Source: Neptunicella sp048268085
GTDB taxonomy: Bacteria > Pseudomonadota > Gammaproteobacteria > Enterobacterales > Alteromonadaceae
Reading direction: 5' to 3'
Assembly (NCBI RefSeq): GCF_048268085.1
Contig: NZ_JBLWWF010000011.1
Coordinates: 74,199 to 138,198 of the forward strand
Length of the DNA stretch: 64,000 nt
The notes below the pieces were generated by a model. The model did not search any database and had not been told where the DNA came from. It saw only the letters and a list, made by a program, of their open reading frames with translations. Within the stretch, counting starts at the first letter, position 1; each line of letters opens with the position of its first letter. Shown piece after piece: positions 27,106 to 33,931 of this stretch. The translations under genes were made by a program, and so were the position numbers.

Positions 27106-27477
27106 ATGAGTCAGTCTGTATCAGAAGCGCATGCGTTTTGTAAGGAAGTTGCCCGCACAGGTAAAGTTTGGGGCATCAAAGACAGTGCCGGCATCCCTAC
27201 TCCAACCGGTGATGGCGGAATAAAGTCGATGCCGTTCTGGTCGAGCGCTGACAAAGCGCAGGATATTATTGAGAATGCCAAGGCTTATGCTGGCTTTGAA
27301 GTATTTGAAATCCCGTGGGAAGTGTTTTGTACCAAATGGTTGCCCGGTTTACTCAATGACGACTTATTGGTTGGAGTAAATTGGAGTGGTGAGCACGCTA
27401 TCGGACTGGATATGGAACCCGATATTTTATTAGAAGCTATCGAATACCAAATCAATCAGGAAGATTTTAACGATTAA
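27106..27477 (+). CDS. DUF2750-like cytoplasmic protein
   Basis: A 123-residue protein. The segment TGKVWGIKDSAG, FWSSADKA and the C-terminal LLVGVNWSGEHAIGLDMEP match what I know of DUF2750 proteins; no function is known. It has its own AAGGA site and stands 81 bases before the GTPase gene. Confidence 0.65.
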   Translation: MSQSVSEAHAFCKEVARTGKVWGIKDSAGIPTPTGDGGIKSMPFWSSADKAQDIIENAKAYAGFEVFEIPWEVFCTKWLPGLLNDDLLVGVNWSGEHAIGLDMEPDILLEAIEYQINQEDFND

Positions 27478-27558
27478 GCACAGCGAAGTTGGCTGGTCAG
27501 CGACGATACGGTTAAATTCCAGTACAATATCCACATTGTATTATTCAGGCGTAAATTA

Positions 27559-28566
27559 ATGTCCATTCATTGGTATCCGGGCCATATGCATAAGGCCCAA
27601 AAAGAAATAAAACAGCTATTACCACAGGTTGATTTACTCATCGAAGTCCTCGATGCGCGGATCCCCTATTCCAGTGAAAATCCGGCCATTGCCAAAATTA
27701 GGGGTGACAAACCTTGTATTAAAATCCTGAATAAAACCGATTTGGCCGATCCCGAGGCAACGGCCCGTTGGCAAGAATATCTGGAACGGCAAAAAAACGT
27801 TAAAACCTTTACCACCAGCATAGAAGATCCTGGCAAAATCAAATTGTTGTTAGATCTTTGTCGTAAAATGCTGCCCGAAAAAGATGCGGGTATCAAAACC
27901 ATTAATGCAATGATTTGCGGTATTCCCAATGTGGGCAAATCCACCTTAATTAATCATCTGGCAGGACGTATCATTGCCAAAACCGGTAATGAACCCGCCG
28001 TCACCAAAGCTCAACAACGCATTAATTTAGGCAGCGGCATCGTATTATTCGACACCCCGGGAATTTTATGGCCTAAAGTAGAAAACCCGAATAGCAGTTA
28101 CCGGTTAGCGGTAACCGGAGCAATCAAAAATACCGCCGCCGAGTTTGATGATATGGGCTTTTTTGCGGCTGACTATTTAATTAAAGCCTACCCCACTGAG
28201 CTTAAAGAACGTTATAAATTGGATGAGATCCCCGCTACTGAAATCGAGTTTTTAGAAATGGCGGCAAAAAGTCGTGGTGCCATTATGGCCGGTGGACGCG
28301 TTAACCTGCATAAAATCTGCGAAGTCCTGATCAATGAATTCAGATTAGGCACCATTGGTAAAATTAGTCTGGAGTTACCCGAAATGGTAGAGCAGGAAGA
28401 AGCCGAGATGGCTAAAGCCGCAGCTAAAAAAGCAGCCGATACATTGGCTCGCAAACAGCGTTTTAAAGATGGATCGCTCACGCCAAATAAAAAAGACGCC
28501 AAACAAATTCGTATTGAAAAACGTACCGAAAAAGCCGCGCAAAGAAAACGTCAGGCAAAGCGATAG
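27559..28566 (+). CDS. ylqF: Circularly permuted ribosome-biogenesis GTPase YlqF/RbgA
   Basis: A 335-residue GTPase in permuted order: G4 LNKTD comes before G1 GIPNVGKST, G2 and G3 FDTPGI. N-terminus HWYPGHMHKAQKEI is the YlqF hallmark. It assists late large-subunit ribosome assembly. The final 60 residues are a lysine- and alanine-rich extension (AKAAAKKAADTLARKQRF...), longer than in Bacillus RbgA and probably rRNA-binding. Confidence 0.92.
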   Translation: MSIHWYPGHMHKAQKEIKQLLPQVDLLIEVLDARIPYSSENPAIAKIRGDKPCIKILNKTDLADPEATARWQEYLERQKNVKTFTTSIEDPGKIKLLLDLCRKMLPEKDAGIKTINAMICGIPNVGKSTLINHLAGRIIAKTGNEPAVTKAQQRINLGSGIVLFDTPGILWPKVENPNSSYRLAVTGAIKNTAAEFDDMGFFAADYLIKAYPTELKERYKLDEIPATEIEFLEMAAKSRGAIMAGGRVNLHKICEVLINEFRLGTIGKISLELPEMVEQEEAEMAKAAAKKAADTLARKQRFKDGSLTPNKKDAKQIRIEKRTEKAAQRKRQAKR

Positions 28567-28591
28567 TACTGTTTTTAACAGACTTGCTATT

Positions 28592-29494
28592 CTATACCGA
28601 AACAACCGTATTTCGGCCATTTCGCTTAGCCTGATACAACGCGTTATCCACACGTTTTAATGCATCTTCGTAACTTTGATCTTGCGCTAGCATGGTGGTT
28701 ACCCCAATGCTAACCGTTGCCTCTATGCCGGAAGTTGAAAATGAAGCCAGTTCGGCTTTTACACTTTCACATAAACGGGTGGCAAACTGTTCTGCATGAG
28801 CAGACTCAATGCTAGGCAAGGCAATCACGAATTCATCACCACCGAATCGGCAGGCAATATCAGTTTGTCGCAATTGCGAACGGCAAATATTGGCAATCGC
28901 CAAAATGACTTTATCACCCGTATGATGACCCAGCGTATCGTTAATCTGTTTTAGATTATCCAGATCAAGCATCAAAATGGCTGTCGGTATGTCATGACGA
29001 ACAAACGTTTGATAGTGAAGGGCCAGGTCATGTTGCATACGACGGCGATTAAACAAGCCAGTCAACTGATCGGTATCACTGAGTATCCGCAACCGGGTTT
29101 CCAATTCATGCCGCTCGGAAATATTGCTGGCAACCCAAAGCACCACTTCCTCACCATCAACCAGAAAATCCAGAGCCTGAATTCGGCCTTCAAACCAGAT
29201 TGGCTGTTCAGGGCCTTCATCTGGCAACCCCAGAACATCCTTATTACTTAATTCATATTCTGCAATCGATAACTTTTTATTGTCCAACGCTTGACTAATT
29301 TGGTCTAAAAACCAGTTAGCCTTTTCTGGTTTAACCACATCTGAAATATTTAATCCCACCAGCCCACTACCATCATGATAATAACGGGAATCCTTGCCCC
29401 CTAACACCGCAACATATTTGCCGCTACGGGATAAAATAAAACAGGGATCGGGTAACGCATCAAGCACTGATGCCAAATGTTGAATACTAATCAT
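28592..29494 (-). CDS. PAS-GGDEF diguanylate cyclase
   Basis: About 300 residues. An N-terminal PAS domain (DALPDPCFILSRSGKYVAV ... VVLWVASNISERHELE) precedes a GGDEF domain with active-site RFGGDEFV. An RxxD inhibitory site (RQTD) lies five residues upstream of GGDEF, so product inhibition is expected. It makes cyclic di-GMP; no membrane segments are visible, so it is a soluble sensor. Start at ATG 29494 or GTG 29509; neither has a clear ribosome site. Convergent with ylqF. Confidence 0.9.
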   Translation of the reverse strand: MISIQHLASVLDALPDPCFILSRSGKYVAVLGGKDSRYYHDGSGLVGLNISDVVKPEKANWFLDQISQALDNKKLSIAEYELSNKDVLGLPDEGPEQPIWFEGRIQALDFLVDGEEVVLWVASNISERHELETRLRILSDTDQLTGLFNRRRMQHDLALHYQTFVRHDIPTAILMLDLDNLKQINDTLGHHTGDKVILAIANICRSQLRQTDIACRFGGDEFVIALPSIESAHAEQFATRLCESVKAELASFSTSGIEATVSIGVTTMLAQDQSYEDALKRVDNALYQAKRNGRNTVVSV

Positions 29495-29897
29495 ATCGAT
29501 ATGGCCCACATGAATTGTGGAAGGGAATCATCCGCATAAACTACAACTTCCTAACGTATTCGCGCTGAATTAACTTCATTAACTTACACCAAACAAAGCA
29601 GTGATGGATCGACATTTGAAGTTAAGCATAAATTTTAGCAAATTTATCGCATCATGTATAAAGCTAACCTCGTTAATCTTTCGTTAGGTGAGTCAATATC
29701 ATTGTTTGATTCTTTGACTGATTGTTATCAAGCAATAATTATCAAACGTTGTGATGTTTTGGGTTGAAGTTGAAACTCTGGATCTAGCAGTAGCCCTTTT
29801 AAAATAAGGAATTTTGAAAAGGTGCACAGATAAGCTCTATTAACATGCCCGGCTAATAAGATGTCTGAGAAATCAGTGGCGATTCAAAAGGATGGAA
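29495..29897. other. Non-coding stretch at the left edge of the island
   Basis: About 400 AT-rich bases with no ORF I can support, no tRNA and no clear hairpin terminator. It contains the promoter region of the diguanylate cyclase on its left side and marks the shift from core genes to accessory sequence. Confidence 0.5.
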
Positions 29898-30122
29898 CTA
29901 ATCTTTTGGCTTAATAAAAAGAGCTAAACCAATCACAAAAACTCCTAAGCCTATTTTTTTATATATTTCAGCTTTGAACAGCATCGGGTTTTCCTTTTCT
30001 ATTACATCAACGCCTCTCCTCGTGCCAACCCCTGAGTTCCAATCTTTATACGCTAACAATAAAGATGAAATCCCAAGTAAAATTAGAAAAATCTTCATTA
30101 TGATATGTTTGTTAATTTTCAT
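29898..30122 (-). CDS. Small two-helix membrane protein (possible immunity protein)
   Basis: A 74-residue protein with hydrophobic helices at about 8-24 (IMKIFLILLGISSLLLAY) and 52-68 (KIGLGVFVIGLALFI). Its ATG overlaps the TGA of a short upstream frame (ATGA) whose last residues are NLGNEVAEVGGNAES. Coupling of a toxin tail to a small membrane protein is the usual layout of polymorphic-toxin immunity genes, but the toxin part is truncated by a repeat, so this is an inference. Confidence 0.5.
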   Translation of the reverse strand: MKINKHIIMKIFLILLGISSLLLAYKDWNSGVGTRRGVDVIEKENPMLFKAEIYKKIGLGVFVIGLALFIKPKD

Positions 30123-30190
30123 GATTCAGCATTCCCACCAACTTCAGCTACTTCATTTCCTAAATTAGCGTTTTTAAGGTAATTTTTAAA
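30123..30190 (-). pseudogene. Remnant of a toxin-like C-terminus
   Basis: Reading the - strand, FKNYLKNANLGNEVAEVGG..ES ends in TGA overlapping the next ATG. The upstream part of the frame stops inside the ACATCTGGGG repeat at 30188-30228, so only some 25 codons remain. Interpreted as a decayed tip of a polymorphic toxin gene. Confidence 0.35.
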
Positions 30191-30228
30191 CATCTGGGGG
30201 CAGAGGAGTTAAACATCTGGGGTCAGAT
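30188..30228. repeat. Two copies of the AAACATCTGGGGTCAGA repeat
   Basis: AAACATCTGGGGGCAGAG (30188-30205) and AAACATCTGGGGTCAGA (30211-30227) in tandem. The same unit occurs at 30602-30650 and, inverted, at 31403-31457, flanking the tyrosine transposase. Confidence 0.8.
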
Positions 30229-30245
30229 GTTGTTAACAAGAAAAC

Positions 30246-30485
30246 TTATTGATTATGTTTCCTATCTTGCACTATTGCATATCCGGCGATTATTCCACAA
30301 ACGAAAGCGATACCTAGAAATGCAATAGTAAACCCTAACAACACACTCCAGAATGTTACTGAATCAGCTTGATCATGGTAAAAGAGTAAAGCGGTTCTGA
30401 AAACCAAGACCAAAGCCATAACAAAAAACAAATATTTAAAACAAACCCACCAAACTTTAATAAACTTTTGTTTTTCACTTATCAT
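30246..30485 (-). CDS. Small membrane protein (possible immunity protein)
   Basis: A 79-residue protein with two hydrophobic helices (about 12-32 and 45-68: FWSVLLGFTIAFLGIAFVCG) and a basic C-terminal end. Its ATG overlaps a TAA of the upstream remnant (TAATGA). I do not recognise a family. The position immediately after a toxin-like tail suggests an immunity protein for a membrane-acting toxin. Confidence 0.5.
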   Translation of the reverse strand: MISEKQKFIKVWWVCFKYLFFVMALVLVFRTALLFYHDQADSVTFWSVLLGFTIAFLGIAFVCGIIAGYAIVQDRKHNQ

Positions 30486-30600
30486 TACCGCTTATCCTGC
30501 TCTTTTGCCCAGTTTTCCGCACCTTTGATTAAACTACAGCACCAGCGGAATCGCCAATAAGCTTAGATCCCGCATCATTGACTTCTTGAGAAACAACGCC
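30484..30600 (-). pseudogene. Frameshifted toxin-tail remnant
   Basis: On the - strand one frame gives GVVSQEVNDAGSKLIGDSAG then AVV and a stop, while the next frame continues LIKGAENWAKEQDKR and a stop that overlaps the following start. The two halves join naturally with a one-base shift, so this looks like the broken C-terminal end of a larger protein cut by the repeat at 30602. Confidence 0.4.
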
Positions 30601-30601
30601 A

Positions 30602-30660
30602 AAACATCTGGGGTCAGAGAACATCCGGGGTCAAAACATCCGGGGTCAGAGTAAACTTTT
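30602..30660 (+). repeat. Left-end repeat cluster of the tyrosine-transposase element
   Basis: Three successive units: AAACATCTGGGGTCAGA (30602-30618), GAACATCCGGGGTCA (30619-30632) and AAACATCCGGGGTCAGA (30634-30650), the last continuing GTAAACTTTT. The outer 18 bases GGGGTCAGAGTAAACTTT recur inverted after the transposase. Confidence 0.8.
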
Positions 30661-30700
30661 AGACTACAGTTAATAAATTAAAGTTGGAAAGGTAAAGCAA

Positions 30701-31399
30701 ATGGCTCGTCTTCCACGTGTTAATCCTATTGAAGTAGTCCAGCACGTCATCCAAAGGGGAAATAATCGGCAAATTTGTTTTGCGAGTGAGCAAGACTTTG
30801 CAGGTTACGTGAATTGGTTAAAAGATTACTCGAAGAAATACCAAGTTGATATACATGCATGGGTGCTTATGACGAACCACGTTCATTTACTGTGTACACC
30901 ACATAACGAGAGTAGCATAGGTAAAATGATGCAATCGCTAGGCAGACAGTATGTAAGGTATTTTAATTATCAATACAAACGCACTGGTACTTTGTGGGAA
31001 GGTCGATATAAATCTTGCTTAGTTGAAGCAGAAGATTATTTAATGCATTTGTATCGCTACATTGAATTGAATCCAGTAAGGGCTGGGATGGTAAATGATC
31101 CAGCAGAGTACAAATGGTCAAGTTATCAAATTAATGGGATGGGTAAAGAGTCAGAGCTGTGTACCCCTCATGAGCAATACAACCGATTAGCTAGAAGTAA
31201 AACTGAAAGACTTGAAAGCTATCGTGCTCTATTTGATGCACATGTTGACGGAGCGCTATTAAAGGATATACGCCAAGCAACTAATAAAGGCATGGCAATT
31301 GGTAGCGAGATGTTTAAGCAGCAGATCGAAGCGTTGACTGGCAGAAGAATGAGGCCTGCAAAAATGGGACGACCTAGACTAAAGGATTGTGATGATTAA
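30701..31399 (+). CDS. REP-associated tyrosine transposase (Y1/IS200-like)
   Basis: A 232-residue HUH single-strand transposase. N-terminus MARLPRVNPIEVVQHVIQRG is typical of the RAYT group; the metal-binding HUH is TNHVHLL (residues 60-62), and the nucleophilic tyrosine lies in LYRYIELNPVRAG (about 118-120). RAYTs mobilise or maintain REP-like repeats. The gene is bounded by inverted copies of GGGGTCAGAGTAAACTTT, and its last codons GAT GAT TAA are part of the duplicated right repeat. Confidence 0.9.
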   Translation: MARLPRVNPIEVVQHVIQRGNNRQICFASEQDFAGYVNWLKDYSKKYQVDIHAWVLMTNHVHLLCTPHNESSIGKMMQSLGRQYVRYFNYQYKRTGTLWEGRYKSCLVEAEDYLMHLYRYIELNPVRAGMVNDPAEYKWSSYQINGMGKESELCTPHEQYNRLARSKTERLESYRALFDAHVDGALLKDIRQATNKGMAIGSEMFKQQIEALTGRRMRPAKMGRPRLKDCDD

Positions 31400-31457
31400 A
31401 GTTTACTCTGACCCCAGATATTTTGATGATTAAAGTTTACTCTGACCCCAGATATTT
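31391..31457 (-). repeat. Tandem duplication at the right end of the transposase element
   Basis: A unit beginning GATGATTAAAGTTTACTCTG and ending CCCCAGATATTT occurs twice head-to-tail (31391-31424 and 31425-31457). It is the inverted counterpart of the repeats before the transposase gene and includes that gene's stop codon. Confidence 0.85.
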
Positions 31458-31960
31458 AGGAAATACAGCATACCACTCACAGTTTCTGATGTCGCTAAGG
31501 TGTCATATCTAACAACAGCTTTATGTACCGGCTCAATAAGTTCTGAATAAATCACTGAATCTATGGAACTTTTCGAAGTATCGATATCAATCAAAGGCTT
31601 AATTTTAGAGTACCAAATCGAGCTAATCGCAGACAAGAGCTGTACGTATACATGTTGCTCTGCCAAGGACATCTGATTTTTTGCAACTCTCCGTTCGAAT
31701 CTGTTTTTCAGCAAAACGGCCCTTTCTTTCAAGTCAGATCTATCACCATTAATCAGTTTACGCTCCAACCCAACTATTTCCCGGCTTGGGTGCTCAGTTA
31801 TGTAGTCTGCCAGTTCTTCAATAAGATCCACCGCATCCTTGTCTTCACCCAAACTTTTTTTTATTTGTTCAACAGCCTGCTCTAAAGATGTAAGCGCAAC
31901 AAAATGATTGTCACCGTTATGTGTAGCTCTATCGTAAGTAATATCTATTTTTTGAGACAT
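31430..31960 (-). CDS. Unknown protein with N-terminal shared motif, 3' end replaced by repeat
   Basis: 176 residues, mostly helical and soluble, no known family recognised. Residues 4-20 read KIDITYD..THNGDNHF, nearly the same as the last residues of the neighbouring membrane protein. The final residues (NIWGQSKL) are encoded by the transposase-associated repeat, so the natural C-terminus was cut off and the protein may once have been longer. It starts 2 bases after the upstream gene's stop without its own ribosome site, so translation is probably coupled. Confidence 0.6.
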   Translation of the reverse strand: MSQKIDITYDRATHNGDNHFVALTSLEQAVEQIKKSLGEDKDAVDLIEELADYITEHPSREIVGLERKLINGDRSDLKERAVLLKNRFERRVAKNQMSLAEQHVYVQLLSAISSIWYSKIKPLIDIDTSKSSIDSVIYSELIEPVHKAVVRYDTLATSETVSGMLYFLNIWGQSKL

Positions 31961-31962
31961 GG

Positions 31963-32265
31963 CTAAAAGTTATTGTCGCCGTTATGCGTTGAGCCATTGT
32001 CATATGTGATATCGATTTTTTTATTCGATTCACTCGGTCTTTCGGTATTAGTGGAGGTTGATTCAGATTTTGGCTTAATGATCGCGACTAGTAGTGCCAA
32101 TAGTAGGCCGAGAACAATCACGACCAAGATAAAAAAGAGTTTTTCAGAACCAAGTATATTTACAATTTGCTCATTAAACATATGGTTCATAAAGAGGCTT
32201 AAAAGCAGTCCCACGACACCAACTGCACCAGTAACTTTTATTATTTTAATCCAAGCTTTATCCAT
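31963..32265 (-). CDS. Two-helix membrane protein with C-terminal shared motif
   Basis: 100 residues: helices at about 9-26 and 43-63, a Ser/Thr/Pro-rich linker (about 64-80) and a C-terminal motif KIDITYD (83-89) and THNGDNNF (93-100). The motif is repeated at the N-terminus of the next protein with different codons, so it is conserved as protein. The layout membrane segment-linker-short Asn/Gly-rich motif resembles effectors that are triggered by homotypic motif assembly; that is inference. Function unknown. Confidence 0.6.
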   Translation of the reverse strand: MDKAWIKIIKVTGAVGVVGLLLSLFMNHMFNEQIVNILGSEKLFFILVVIVLGLLLALLVAIIKPKSESTSTNTERPSESNKKIDITYDNGSTHNGDNNF

Positions 32266-32338
32266 GCTTGTGTCTCTCGTTATTTTTCACCCCATTATCA
32301 AGAAGATAACAACTTTCGATCCGAATTGGTATCAAAAC

Positions 32339-32362
32339 AAAAAGCCCCCATTTCTGGTAATG
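32339..32362 (-). terminator. Rho-independent terminator
   Basis: On the - strand CCCATT, loop ACCAGA, AATGGG is followed by GGCTTTTTG. It lies between the first Rhs/immunity unit and the two-gene membrane pair. Confidence 0.55.
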
Positions 32363-32393
32363 GGAGTTGGAGTCTATTAAATGCTGGAAAGTC

Positions 32394-32480
32394 ACGTCAC
32401 CCAGCTTTGGTAACAACCCTCATCAGCATTTCAAGGCGAAAAAAAGCCCCACCATCGAAGGGCGGGGCTTTGGATTCAAA
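32394..32480 (-). repeat. Repeat module with terminator (copy 1)
   Basis: Conserved block CACCC..TTGGTAACAACCCTCA.CAGCATT.CAAGGC followed by AAAAAAAGCCCC...GGGGCTTTGGATTCAA. The hairpin AAAGCCCC/GGGGCTTT (32443-32471) with a U-run on the - strand is a terminator for the immunity gene ending at 32495. An equivalent block sits at 48802-48890 after the second immunity gene. Confidence 0.75.
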
Positions 32481-32494
32481 ATAGAAACCGCTAA

Positions 32495-33142
32495 TCAATC
32501 TAATGAATCTAAAAGTTCATCATATGATGACAGTACAGATTTAAAATCATTAGGATTCACAAATTTGTCTAATTTCTCTTTTATAACAGGAATATCCTCT
32601 TCTCTGGCTCCCTCTGCAAGTAAGCTTAAAATAGCGCACCTATCTCGATAATCTCTGGAATCAGAATAGCAATCTAATAGATGTTCAATAGAGTATGTTG
32701 GATCAAGTCTATATAACGTATAGTTAACTCTTAAAACAATACCACTCTGAAGGCTTTTATCTTTTAACTTATCAAGTAAAAGTCTAAAAACTCTTTCTTT
32801 TTCAGAGTTTAGTTCGGCTAGGCTAATTACACACGAATAAACAACATAATAGCTTGGATCATCTAATAATTCGCAAATCTTTTCCAAATTATTAAGTAAA
32901 TCAAATTCAGCAAGAAATTCTATACAATCAGAGCGAATAAGTTCATCGTTATCTAACAACCCTCTTTCAAAAATTCCTTTAATTTCTTCGCTATACTCAA
33001 AGCAAGCCAATTTGGAAAATGATCTTTGTCTAATTTCACTATCGACAGAAAAAACACCTTTTTTAAGCTTCTCAAAAGAATTTTGGCTTTCATCATCTAT
33101 TGATTCTATGTCATCCATGAATATTTCATTAATTTGATTCAT
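32495..33142 (-). CDS. HEAT-repeat-like protein, putative Rhs immunity protein
   Basis: A 215-residue helical protein built of HEAT-like repeats (EIRQRSFSKLACFEYS, ELIRSDCIEFLAEFDL, YYVVYSCVISLAELN, GIVLRVNYTLYRLD, YRDRCAILSLLAEGA). It follows the Rhs tip after six bases with a strong site AAGGAG, the standard toxin-immunity layout. Binding and neutralising the toxin is inferred from position; no family name assigned. Confidence 0.65.
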   Translation of the reverse strand: MNQINEIFMDDIESIDDESQNSFEKLKKGVFSVDSEIRQRSFSKLACFEYSEEIKGIFERGLLDNDELIRSDCIEFLAEFDLLNNLEKICELLDDPSYYVVYSCVISLAELNSEKERVFRLLLDKLKDKSLQSGIVLRVNYTLYRLDPTYSIEHLLDCYSDSRDYRDRCAILSLLAEGAREEDIPVIKEKLDKFVNPNDFKSVLSSYDELLDSLD

Positions 33143-33148
33143 AACAAT

Positions 33149-33682
33149 TTACTCCTTTTCTTTATGCTTCTTAGGCGGTTGCCTTTTATTCTTTCTGTTT
33201 TTATCTTTGTTTTTCTGTTCTCTGCTTTTTAGTTCTTTTTCATAACGTTTCCGATCTTTACCTTTAGATTCATTATAAAGGTCTTTGATTTCATCATCAC
33301 TATATCCAGCTAACCCTGTATCTTTAGTTCTTTGCTTTCCACCCTTGGAGTATTGATTGTTCTTTTCTTTGTCTTCCTCAGTCAATTTATTATATACAAG
33401 CACTATTGTTCCACCGATTGCTGTGCCAACAATTGCTGAAGCATATGCACCTGCTTTTACAGGATTAGCATCGGTCGGTTCAGGCGACGCATAATCTGTA
33501 CCTGCTGCTGCTACCACTAAAGTCAGGGCTGCATATTCATTTTCTTTCCCATCAGGATCAACATATTTATATGGATTATTGTTCGCATATGCATAGCGAT
33601 TAAAGCTATGCACATCACGGAATCCAATGGGGTCATTACTATAAAAACGTCCTATCACTGGATCATAGTATCGTGCCTGCAT
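33149..33682 (-). CDS. Orphan Rhs tip with basic C-terminal toxin domain
   Basis: 177 residues. The first 44 (MQARYYDPVIGRFYSNDPIG ... NNNPYKYVDPDG) are the end of the Rhs core; the main Rhs gene is absent, and no ribosome site precedes the ATG, so this is a displaced tip. A hydrophobic stretch (GAYASAIVGTAIGGTIVLVY) follows, then GGKQRTKDTGLAGYSDDEI and a very basic end (KSREQKNKDKNRKNKR). The GKQR..TGL..YSD..I pattern recalls polymorphic toxin type 34, with low certainty. The Rhs part is 40 residues identical to the second tip at 49.9 kb. Confidence 0.7.
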   Translation of the reverse strand: MQARYYDPVIGRFYSNDPIGFRDVHSFNRYAYANNNPYKYVDPDGKENEYAALTLVVAAAGTDYASPEPTDANPVKAGAYASAIVGTAIGGTIVLVYNKLTEEDKEKNNQYSKGGKQRTKDTGLAGYSDDEIKDLYNESKGKDRKRYEKELKSREQKNKDKNRKNKRQPPKKHKEKE

Positions 33683-33778
33683 ATAAATTAGTACGAACTA
33701 AGGACCAAGCATAAAACTGGTGTCGGGTGACATTAAATTAGTCAAATAATCATATGGAGCGGCTTTTATAAGAGAGGT

Positions 33779-33914
33779 GATGGCGCTGTAAGGTGTGTGT
33801 ACTTTCGTACCACCAAACCATACATATTTTCATTAGTACGACTTGTGGAGCACTTCAGAAGTGCTTGAAGCCAAAATCTATCAAGATATACCTCAGCTTG
33901 ATACAGTCGCCATC
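33779..33914 (-). ncRNA. Candidate DRT3 ncRNA with ACACACAC template
   Basis: On the - strand, immediately after the second reverse transcriptase gene. A 12-bp closing stem, GATGGCG(A)CTGTA with TACAGCGCCATC, encloses about 110 bases. Inside are a hairpin AGCACTT/AAGTGCT (33849-33865), one of ATCAAG/CTTGAT (33880-33902), and GGTG-GTAC-GAAA-GTAC with CACC closing (33792-33814), whose 3' arm contains ACACACAC (33793-33800). DRT type 3 is reported to use an ncRNA with an ACACAC template for poly(GT) synthesis. Exact ends are not known; the RNA may extend beyond the stem. Confidence 0.65.
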
Positions 33915-33931
33915 AAATAAAAAATACTTAC

